A stretch of 10,059 bases of DNA from an uncultured Collinsella sp. (GTDB taxonomy: Bacteria; Actinomycetota; Coriobacteriia; Coriobacteriales; Coriobacteriaceae). The notes beneath the pieces were generated by a model that did not search any database, was not told the DNA's origin, and saw nothing but the letters and a program-made list of their open reading frames with translations. Within the stretch, counting starts at the first letter, position 1. The number at the start of each line of letters is the position of its first letter. The DNA lies in NCBI GenBank assembly GCA_900555765.1, contig USMA01000027.1, positions 1 through 10,059 on the forward strand. The letters are read 5' to 3'. A program made the position numbers and the translations under genes. Shown here one piece after another: positions 1 through 6,061 of the stretch.

Positions 1-1290
1 GTTGTCGTAGGCCTTGCAGAACGGGTAGTAGATCAAGAAGTCAACGACCAGCAGGACGACAACCAGGACCAGAGAGATCGGCTGGAAGTTGGTGTCGATG
101 AAGGTGCCGATCGGTCCGGGGAGTGCCCACGGCATGGCATAGATAAAGCCGTTCATGCCCAAAAAGTCGATGAAGAACTTACCAATGAGGACGTTGGCCA
201 CGGGGGCAAACAGGAACGGGATCAGGAAGTACGGGTTGAGGATGATGGGCGCGGCGAACAGCAGCGGCTCGTTGACGGCGAACATCACGGGCACGACAGA
301 GGCTTTGCCGACGGCCTTGAGCTGCTTGGAGCGCATAAAGAGCAGGAAGATGATCGGGACAATGAACGTGGCGCCGGTGCCGCCGAGTTCGCCGATGTAG
401 TTACCGAAGTTTTCGGTCAGGGCGAGGGCGGGGTGACCGCCGGCCTGCAGCGTGGCGAGGTTGGTGGTGATGTTGCCAAACAGCGCGGCGTTGAGGGCAG
501 GCTTAACGACCGAGGGGCCGTGGATGCCCATGAACCAGAACAGCGGGATCATGAACCAGATGAGGGCGAGGCCGGCGTAGGAATCGGCAGCGGCGAACAG
601 CGGGCTCACCAGCGTGGAGATGACGTTGGCAAACGGGACGGCCAAGCAGGTGCGGCAGATAACGTCGATGACGGCGACAAACAGGATGGAGAAGCTGAAG
701 GCGAAGATGTCGCGGAAGTTCTGGGCGATGGCGCCGGGGACTTCTTTGGGCAGCTTGATGGTGATGTCTCGCTTAATGCAGAAGGCATAGATGTTGACCG
801 TGGCAAATGCGGCGACAAAGGAGCTCAGCAGGCCCTTGGTGCCCATGTTGTCGGTAAAGAACACCGAGACATCGGCGCCGTCGATCTTGGCACTCGTCTG
901 GGTAACGGCCAAGATGAGCATAGCGCACATGGCGGCGACCATGGTGCTCGTGGCGTTGATGGCCTTGCCGGCAGGCATGCGGCGGTTCTTGGAGCCGGTC
1001 AGCGCGCTTGCGGTGGTGCCGGCGACCATGATGCCCACGACGCCCATCGTGAAGTTGTAAACCTTGTTGCAGAAGTTCACGACGTCGACGTTCCACCAGT
1101 CGGGCAGCGTAAAGCCGCCGACCGTGGCGACAACGCCCGGCAGGGTCGAAATAAGCAGGAAGACAGAAGAAGACAGGATAATGGGCATTGCTGCCAAAAA
1201 GCCGTCTTTAATGGCCTGAAGGTAGATGTTCTTAGAGACCTTGTCGAAGTACGGCTGACCTTTCTCCAAGAACTTAACGATCGATTCCAT
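1..1290 (-). CDS. Lactose/cellobiose-family PTS permease, IIC domain (3' end off the window)
   Basis: Integral membrane sugar channel of the phosphotransferase system, importing a disaccharide for phosphorylation by a IIB domain. The start ATG at 1290 follows a GAGGAG Shine-Dalgarno with about 8 bases spacing, and 430 codons are open to the left edge. The protein starts MESIVKFLEKGQPYFDKV and is a run of hydrophobic segments. Two family landmarks are intact: His257 in GIHGPSVV and Glu341 in NEPLLFAAP. They correspond to the substrate-binding His250 and Glu334 of the Bacillus cereus ChbC structure, with the same 84-residue separation. The visible part ends at FCKAYDN, just where the IIC domain of LacE proteins ends, so a linker and IIB domain may follow but are not seen. 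It is a paralogue of the IICB gene at 6062-7837. It lies downstream of the GH1 gene at 1467 and is probably co-transcribed with it. LacE-like; substrate not proven. Confidence 0.92.
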   Translation of the reverse strand, partial: MESIVKFLEKGQPYFDKVSKNIYLQAIKDGFLAAMPIILSSSVFLLISTLPGVVATVGGFTLPDWWNVDVVNFCNKVYNFTMGVVGIMVAGTTASALTGSKNRRMPAGKAINATSTMVAAMCAMLILAVTQTSAKIDGADVSVFFTDNMGTKGLLSSFVAAFATVNIYAFCIKRDITIKLPKEVPGAIAQNFRDIFAFSFSILFVAVIDVICRTCLAVPFANVISTLVSPLFAAADSYAGLALIWFMIPLFWFMGIHGPSVVKPALNAALFGNITTNLATLQAGGHPALALTENFGNYIGELGGTGATFIVPIIFLLFMRSKQLKAVGKASVVPVMFAVNEPLLFAAPIILNPYFLIPFLFAPVANVLIGKFFIDFLGMNGFIYAMPWALPGPIGTFIDTNFQPISLVLVVVLLVVDFLIYYPFCKAYDN

Positions 1291-1398
1291 AGTTCACGCT
1301 CCTCTTTGCATGAAATCTTAATGGCATGGACGTTGAAAACCTATATGGTCTCCCGCTTGCTAAAAGCCCGGGTGCAGGCGGGGCCGGTCCCAGGGGGA

Positions 1399-1445
1399 GA
1401 GAGGGGAGCGGCTGGGTTTGTATCGCATAGGGCCGCTCCCTTCTC
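1399..1445 (-). other. Large intercistronic hairpin between GH1 and IIC genes
   Basis: The arms 1399-1412 and 1432-1445 form a 14-base-pair stem (core GGGAGCGGC / GCCGCTCCC, one G-T wobble) around a 19-base loop. No T-run follows on either strand, so it is not a normal intrinsic terminator. It sits in the 176-base gap of a presumed GH1-IIC operon. It could protect the upstream mRNA end or mark a processing site, giving different enzyme and permease levels; that role is inference. Confidence 0.6.
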
Positions 1446-1466
1446 GGGGGAAAGCGAGGCGATGCG

Positions 1467-2909
1467 CTACTGCGCGTCCGCCATAGTGTCGGCGAGCTCC
1501 TTGTACCAGAGTGCCGACTGCTTGATGTAGCGTTTTTGCGTGTCGAAGTCGATGTAGAACAGGCCGTAGCGCTTGTTATAGCCATTGGCCCACGAGAACT
1601 GGTCCTGCAGGCTCCAGATAAAGTAGCCCTGGACGTCGACGCCCTCGGCGCGCGCCTGGAGCACCTTCTCCATGTGCTGGTCGACAAAGTCGATGCGCTC
1701 GGGATCGGCGACGATGCCGTTTGCGTCGGGCTCGGGGTCCTTGTGGCCCAGGCCGTTTTCGGTGATATAGATGACGGGGAGGTTGGGATAGGTGGCGCTG
1801 ATGTGCTTGAGCGTGTCGTAGAGGCCTTGCGGGTAGATGAGCCAATCCCAGTCGGTGGTGGGGATACCCGGCATATCGACCTGCTGCCCGACGCCCTTAA
1901 ACTTAAAGCACGAGGTGCCCTTGTCTCCGGTGCCGTTAAAGCTGTTGGTTGACTCGCCATCGTAGGCGGCGATAAACGCCGACTGATAGTAGTTGAGGCC
2001 GAACATATCGTTGCGGGGCGCCGCCTTGGCGAGCGCCTCCATGTCGCTGTCCTCAACCGTAAGTGTGGCGTTGTTGGCACGCAGAATCTCGTTGATGAGT
2101 GAGAGGGTGCGCGCGGAGTAGTGACCCAGGAAGGCGCCGTCCATGATGAAGTCGGTGTAGAAGGCGTTGTACAGGTCGGCGGCGTGCTGGTCGGCGGGCG
2201 AGTCGGTGGCAGGATATGCCGGCGTCAGGACGTTGACCATGCCAATGCGTCCGCCCAGGTGCTCGGTCTCGTCAAGATCCTTATACAGGTTGACGGCGCG
2301 GGCGTGGGCAACGAGCTCGTTGTGCTGGCTCTGGATGCCGCTCGTCACATCAAAGTGATGGTTGGGCGGGAAGTTGCCTTGGATGTATTGGGAGTGCGAG
2401 AGGCTGATGAGCTCGTTGATGGTGAACCAATTCTTGACCTCGCGGAACTCGCGGAAGCAGAACTCGGCATAGCGCACATAGGCGTCGACGGTCTTGCGGT
2501 TGAGCCAGTCGCCCTGGTTGAACAGGGCGGCGGGGGAGTCAAAGTGATGCAGGGACACATAGGGCTCGACGCCATACTTTTTGCAGCAGGCGAACAGCTC
2601 GTGGTAGTGCTTAACGCCCTCGGCGAGGGGTTCGGCATCGTCGCCGTTGGGGAAGATGCGGGTCCAGGCGATGGACACACGAATGGCGTTGAGTCCATGC
2701 TCGGCAGAAAGGCGGATATCCTCCTCGTAGCGGTTGTAGAAATCACTGGCCGGGTCGGGCAAAAAGCGACCCTGGGCGACAAGGTAATCGTCCCACATGG
2801 TCTTACCCTTGCCTGCCACCTTCGTGGAACCTTCCGTTTGGTACGCGGCGGTTGCGGCGCCCCAAACAAAGCCCTTCGGCAGCTGCTGTACGCGGTTTAG
2901 CAAAGACAT
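1467..2909 (-). CDS. GH1 6-phospho-beta-galactosidase/glucosidase (LacG-like)
   Basis: Cytoplasmic glycoside hydrolase family 1 enzyme that splits 6-phosphorylated disaccharides delivered by the PTS. The ATG at 2909 (480 aa) is preferred because it lies 9 bases after a GAGAGGG ribosome site; an ATG two codons upstream (2915) is only 3 bases from it. The length fits LacG (about 470 aa). In 480-residue numbering, the acid/base is Glu166 in TINEL and the nucleophile is Glu384 in ITENG. The phosphate-binding loop has Ser439, Lys446 and Tyr448 in SWANGYNKRYG. Trp440 is the residue that, in Lactococcus LacG (Trp429), is associated with 6-phospho-galactosides; 6-phospho-beta-glucosidases usually have a small residue there. 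It is first in a minus-strand operon with the IIC gene and divergent from the LacI-type gene at 3251, whose putative operators lie in its promoter region. Family call is firm; galacto- versus gluco-specificity is inference. Confidence 0.93.
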   Translation of the reverse strand: MSLLNRVQQLPKGFVWGAATAAYQTEGSTKVAGKGKTMWDDYLVAQGRFLPDPASDFYNRYEEDIRLSAEHGLNAIRVSIAWTRIFPNGDDAEPLAEGVKHYHELFACCKKYGVEPYVSLHHFDSPAALFNQGDWLNRKTVDAYVRYAEFCFREFREVKNWFTINELISLSHSQYIQGNFPPNHHFDVTSGIQSQHNELVAHARAVNLYKDLDETEHLGGRIGMVNVLTPAYPATDSPADQHAADLYNAFYTDFIMDGAFLGHYSARTLSLINEILRANNATLTVEDSDMEALAKAAPRNDMFGLNYYQSAFIAAYDGESTNSFNGTGDKGTSCFKFKGVGQQVDMPGIPTTDWDWLIYPQGLYDTLKHISATYPNLPVIYITENGLGHKDPEPDANGIVADPERIDFVDQHMEKVLQARAEGVDVQGYFIWSLQDQFSWANGYNKRYGLFYIDFDTQKRYIKQSALWYKELADTMADAQ

Positions 2910-3017
2910 ATGCATACACCCTCTCGTCTCGCTGTTCGATATTGTGCGTTTGCGCTCAGGAGGCTCCCTGGTTAGCGTTCAGCGGTGAAAAAGCCCGATA
3001 AACACTATCTTAAAATG

Positions 3018-3023
3018 ATTAGA
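3018..3023 (-). promoter_or_regulatory. Candidate -10 box of the GH1-IIC operon
   Basis: Read on the minus strand this is TCTAAT, five of six matches to TATAAT. The -35 position, about 17 bases upstream, is poor (AATGTT). The operator at 3031-3044 would sit between -10 and -35, a classic place for LacI-type repression. The leader to the GH1 start would be about 100 bases. Inferred from sequence only. Confidence 0.35.
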
Positions 3024-3030
3024 ACCAAAA

Positions 3031-3044
3031 TGAGCACGTGAACA
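3031..3044. promoter_or_regulatory. Putative LacI-family operator, module 1, site 1
   Basis: TGAGCACGTGAACA, a 14-base imperfect palindrome around a central CG. It shares its first nine bases with the two other sites in this spacer, and lies exactly 22 bases from site 2, about two helical turns. Confidence 0.6.
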
Positions 3045-3052
3045 TTTGACAA

Positions 3053-3066
3053 TGAGCACGTTATCA
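3053..3066. promoter_or_regulatory. Putative LacI-family operator, module 1, site 2
   Basis: TGAGCACGTTATCA, identical over 14 bases to site 3. The palindrome TGAnnAC-GTnnTCA with a central CG is the usual form of LacI/GalR-family operators. It lies upstream of both divergent promoters, where it could support looping with site 3, 132 bases away. Confidence 0.7.
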
Positions 3067-3142
3067 TCCGGCTGGGATGTATAGAATCAAAACAACTTCA
3101 AACAGCCGCGAACGGTTGTATTTGTTCGGTAAGCGGTTTTGA

Positions 3143-3172
3143 TTGACAGAAGTTTTCATGTTGTGGTATATG
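3143..3172 (+). promoter_or_regulatory. Promoter of the module 1 LacI-type gene
   Basis: A perfect -35 box TTGACA (3143-3148), an 18-base spacer, and a -10 box TATATG (3167-3172) preceded by TGG, an extended -10 motif. Transcription should begin near 3179, just before the operator at 3185-3198, which predicts autorepression. Confidence 0.65.
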
Positions 3173-3184
3173 GCTCGGGTATCA

Positions 3185-3198
3185 TGAGCACGTTATCA
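3185..3198. promoter_or_regulatory. Putative LacI-family operator, module 1, site 3
   Basis: TGAGCACGTTATCA, an exact repeat of site 2. It sits immediately downstream of the predicted regulator transcription start, so bound repressor would block its own transcription. Confidence 0.7.
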
Positions 3199-3250
3199 AT
3201 GTATGTACGATGCGCCATGGGCGCGGGGAATAGTTGGGAAGCAGGTTAGC

Positions 3251-4288
3251 GTGGAAGGCATGGATCAGCAGACAAGGAATGGTCGTTCGGCGAGCGCGGC
3301 AGAGGTTGCGGCGCTCGCTGGCGTGAGCCGCCAGACTGTGTCTCGCGTGGTCAACGGTATGCCCAACGTGACGGAAAAGACGCGCAAGCGTGTGCTGGCC
3401 GCCATGGAAGAGCTGGGCTTTCGTCCCAATTTTGCTGGAGCGGCGTTGCGCGGCGGGTCGTATCGTTCTATTGGCCTGTGCATGTACAACATCACACGTG
3501 TCGGTAACCTGGCGACGCTCGAGGGTATCATGCAAGCGGCGCGCGAGCACGATTTTGCCGTCACTATGATCGAGATGGGCGGCGACAAGCCCTATGCACT
3601 TGCCGATGCCTCGCGCCGCATGGTCGAGCGACCCGTCGACGGCATGATTCTCAACATGAACCGCATGGCTCCCGATTTTGAGGAGTTTGTTCCCCAGCCG
3701 GGAGTGCGAACGGTCATCCTGTCCATGTATGCGCATCCGCGCTGCACGACGATCGACTCCGACCAGTATGGTTCGTGCGAGCTGTTGACCAATTATCTGC
3801 TGGAACATGGTCACTCGAATATGCGGTTTGTGGCGGGTCCGGAAAACTCGATTTCCTCGCGTTTTCGTGAGGCCGGTTGGCGCGATACGCTGGGTCGTGC
3901 TCATGTCGATGCCGCTCCGATGCTGCGTGGCGATTGGAGTGCGGACAGTGGGTACGCCATGGGCGAGCGGATTGCGGCCGAGGTGCTTGCCGGCGGGTCG
4001 CAGGCGCCGACTGCCGTGCTTGCGGCAAATGACCAGATGGCGCTGGGCGTTATCGCCGCGCTCGAGAACGCGGGCCTGTCCGTGCCCGACGACGTGAGCG
4101 TGGTTGGTATCGACGACGCACTCGAGGGACTTGTTCCTCACAATCGACTGACGACGCTGCGATTTGATTTGCGCGGTGTCGGTAAGCTTGCGTTTGAGGC
4201 GGCGATTGGAGAGAGCTCGTCTATCGAGGCGATTCATGTGCCGAGTACGCTGGTCGAACGCTCGACTGTTAGGGACATACGGGGTTAG
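3251..4288 (+). CDS. LacI/GalR-family transcriptional regulator (module 1)
   Basis: Sugar-responsive DNA-binding repressor. In 345-residue numbering from GTG 3251, an N-terminal helix-turn-helix spans about residues 16-36 (AEVAALAGVSRQTVSRVVNG), followed by the hinge (FRPNFAGAALRGG, about 57-69) and a periplasmic-binding-like effector domain with the typical motifs AANDQMALG and DDVSVVGIDD. The start is uncertain. GTG 3251 has AGG five bases upstream; ATG 3260 begins MDQQTRNGRS; ATG 3203 lacks a ribosome site and would add 16 residues with no family likeness. It is divergent from the GH1-IIC operon, with three copies of a CG-centred operator between them, so it most likely represses both sides. 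The inducer is probably a phosphorylated or free form of the imported disaccharide (inference). It is a clear paralogue of the regulator at 8195-9199; both end in a TVRD-type C-terminus. Confidence 0.92.
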   Translation: MEGMDQQTRNGRSASAAEVAALAGVSRQTVSRVVNGMPNVTEKTRKRVLAAMEELGFRPNFAGAALRGGSYRSIGLCMYNITRVGNLATLEGIMQAAREHDFAVTMIEMGGDKPYALADASRRMVERPVDGMILNMNRMAPDFEEFVPQPGVRTVILSMYAHPRCTTIDSDQYGSCELLTNYLLEHGHSNMRFVAGPENSISSRFREAGWRDTLGRAHVDAAPMLRGDWSADSGYAMGERIAAEVLAGGSQAPTAVLAANDQMALGVIAALENAGLSVPDDVSVVGIDDALEGLVPHNRLTTLRFDLRGVGKLAFEAAIGESSSIEAIHVPSTLVERSTVRDIRG

Positions 4289-4296
4289 GTCCTACT

Positions 4297-4446
4297 CCGT
4301 TTGTCTCGATTTGTAACAGGTAGACGGTCAAAAGCGGGCTACGTGTTACAGATTTAGATTCTTCGGAAAGAGCAATCCTGTTCGTCTCAATCTGTAACAG
4401 CTAGGACCAAAAAACTCGGCTAGATGTTACAGATCGAGACAAACGG
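4297..4446. repeat. Tandem TGTAACA hairpin pair with near-perfect outer inverted repeat
   Basis: The outer arms 4297-4318 and 4425-4446 are inverted repeats of 22 bases with one mismatch (CCGTTTGTCTCGAT...). Inside are two direct units, each an imperfect hairpin with 15-base arms and a 15-base loop: 4309-4323 with 4339-4353, and 4390-4404 with 4420-4434. The unit consensus is GTCTCnATnTGTAACAGnTAG ... CTA-n-n-TGTTACAGAT. It lies between the 3' ends of two convergent genes. The layout resembles REP/BIME-type intergenic elements. It could also act as a two-way transcript end structure, but there is no T-run beside it. Confidence 0.75.
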
Positions 4447-4460
4447 CTCCCGACCAGCCC

Positions 4461-4509
4461 AAAAACAAAAAGACCGGGGGCGGCGCGCCGTGTGACGTGC
4501 CGCCCCCGG
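4461..4509 (-). terminator. Intrinsic terminator of the IICB-GH1 operon
   Basis: The 11-base-pair stem CCGGGGGCGGC (4474-4484) with GCCGCCCCCGG (4499-4509) is followed on the minus strand by TCTTTTTGTTTTT (4473-4461). It lies 47 bases past the stop codon of the GH1 gene. No T-run exists on the + side, so it serves the minus strand only. Confidence 0.9.
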
Positions 4510-4555
4510 CTGAGAAATGGGGACAGGTTGTGTGAGCGGGCAACCCCGCCAGCCA

Positions 4556-5995
4556 CTAGTCCAGACGACGGGTCTGCGCCACGTGCTTGTACCAGTAGGC
4601 GCTTGCCTTGGGCGTGCGCTTCTGGGTTTCAAAGTCAACGTAAAAGAAGCCGTAACGCTTGTTGTAGCCATTGGTCCAGGAGAACTGATCCTGCAGGCTC
4701 CACAGGAAGTAGCCGCCCACGTTGACGCCCACCTCCATGGCCTTGAGCAGCCAACGCAGGTGCTGCTCGATGTAGTCGATGCGCGGCTGGTCGTCCACAA
4801 AACCGTCCTTGTAGGGGTCCTTGTAGCCCATGCCGTTCTCGGTGATGAAAATCTGCTTGTAGTTGGGGTAGCGCTGCTTAATGTAGACGAGCAGATCGAA
4901 CAGGCCCTCGGGATAGATGATCCAGTCCCAGTCGGTGGTGGGGATGCCAGGCTTGTTCACATGCTCGCCAATACCCTTAACGCGCCAGCGGCCAGTGCCC
5001 TTCTCGCCCGTACCGTTGTGGTGCAGGTCGTTCTCGCCGTCGTAAGCCTTAAAGAAGCGGCTCTGGTAGTTGTTAACGCCCAGGTAGTCGTTGTAGAGCG
5101 CGGCCTCGCGCATGATTTCCAGATCCTCGTCTAGGATCTCGATGGTGCCGCCCGAGACGGCAGCCAGGCGGTTGGCGCACTCGAGGGTGTCGGGCGCATA
5201 GTCGCCGCGGAAGGTGGCGTCGAGCAAGAACTGGTTTTGCAGCACGTGCGCGGTGTTGGCGGCTTTGATGTCGGCGGGGTCGTTCTCGTTGAGCGGATAC
5301 TTAAACTCCAGCGACTGAATGACGCCGATCTTGCCCTTAAAGCCGCCGTTGTGGAAGGCCAGCACGGCCTTGGCGTGGGCGAGCATCATGTTGTGCTCGC
5401 ACTGGAAGGCCTCGGCCAGATGCGCCTTGACGCCACCGGGGAAGGTGCCCTCGATGTAGGTGTTGGAGGCGTCGGCCCAGATCTCGTTAAAGGTGAACCA
5501 GTAGGTCACCTGGTCGGCGTACTCCTTAAAGCAGAAGGTGGCAAAGTCCACAAAGGCGTCGATGGTCTCGCGGTTGAGGAAATCGCCCTTCTCAAAGAGG
5601 GGCAGCGGCGTGTCAAAGTGATGCAGCGTGACGAACGGCTCAACGTGGTGCTTATGGCACTCGGCGAAGAGATCGTGATAGAACTGGACACCCTCGGGGT
5701 TGATTTCGCCGGTACCGTTGGGAAAGATGCGGCTCCAGGCGATGGAGAGGCGAATGCCGTTGATGCCGAACTCCTCGCACAGCTCCAAATCGACGGGGTA
5801 CTGGTTGTAGAAGTCGGAAGCGGGATCGGGGGAGAAGCGCCCCTGGGCCTCCAGGAAGTCGTCCCTGGCATCCTTGCCCTTACCGTGGGGACGGGTCTCG
5901 CCCTCTACCTGGTAGGCAGCGGTGGCGCCGCCAAAGACAAAGTCCTCGGGAAACTGCGCAGGCGGGTTGGTGACGCTAGCAGGGTTAACGGACAT
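4556..5995 (-). CDS. lacG: GH1 6-phospho-beta-galactosidase/glucosidase (LacG-like), module 2
   Basis: Second cytoplasmic GH1 enzyme for PTS-imported 6-phospho-disaccharides. With the start at ATG 5995 it has 479 residues; LacG is about 470. The N-terminus FPEDFVFGGATAAYQVEG and the stretch ECHKHHVEPFVTLHHFDTP are very LacG-like. The acid/base is Glu171 in TFNEI and the nucleophile Glu386 in ITENG. The phosphate loop SWTNGYNKRYG has Ser439, Lys446 and Tyr448, and Trp440 is the galacto-type marker. The start is not certain: ATG 6058, 3 bases after the permease stop, would add 21 residues unlike the family and might be used by translational coupling. The ribosome site before 5995 is weak (TTGGA). 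It is second in an operon after the IICB permease and ends before a strong terminator. It is a paralogue of the enzyme at 1467-2909 but looks closer to lactococcal LacG. Specificity is inferred from the Trp. Confidence 0.94.
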   Translation of the reverse strand: MSVNPASVTNPPAQFPEDFVFGGATAAYQVEGETRPHGKGKDARDDFLEAQGRFSPDPASDFYNQYPVDLELCEEFGINGIRLSIAWSRIFPNGTGEINPEGVQFYHDLFAECHKHHVEPFVTLHHFDTPLPLFEKGDFLNRETIDAFVDFATFCFKEYADQVTYWFTFNEIWADASNTYIEGTFPGGVKAHLAEAFQCEHNMMLAHAKAVLAFHNGGFKGKIGVIQSLEFKYPLNENDPADIKAANTAHVLQNQFLLDATFRGDYAPDTLECANRLAAVSGGTIEILDEDLEIMREAALYNDYLGVNNYQSRFFKAYDGENDLHHNGTGEKGTGRWRVKGIGEHVNKPGIPTTDWDWIIYPEGLFDLLVYIKQRYPNYKQIFITENGMGYKDPYKDGFVDDQPRIDYIEQHLRWLLKAMEVGVNVGGYFLWSLQDQFSWTNGYNKRYGFFYVDFETQKRTPKASAYWYKHVAQTRRLD

Positions 5996-6061
5996 GATGA
6001 TCCAATCGTCTAAATCGAAGGGCCGGCCGGCTGCTGATGGTCGACTGGCCCTGAGCATTAC

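Noticed and set aside
1361..1380. A GCCC...GGGC stem followed by TTTT on the minus strand as a terminator inside the GH1-IIC gap.
   Set aside because: The stem has only four sure pairs around an 11-base loop and just four T; too weak to call.
433..1530. A 365-codon + strand frame running across the IIC gene and the intercistronic gap.
   Set aside because: It is antisense to a clear IIC permease and has a biased Gly/Asp/His composition with no ribosome site.
3046..3087. TTGACA (3046) with TATAGA (3080) as a + strand promoter.
   Set aside because: The spacer is 28 bases, far from 16-18, and the better promoter at 3143-3172 is closer to the gene.
3128..3141. A catabolite-response (cre) element, GGTAAGCGGTTTTG.
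   Set aside because: It matches the core of TGWAANCGNTNWCA but fails at three outer positions, and CcpA is not established for the suggested host group.
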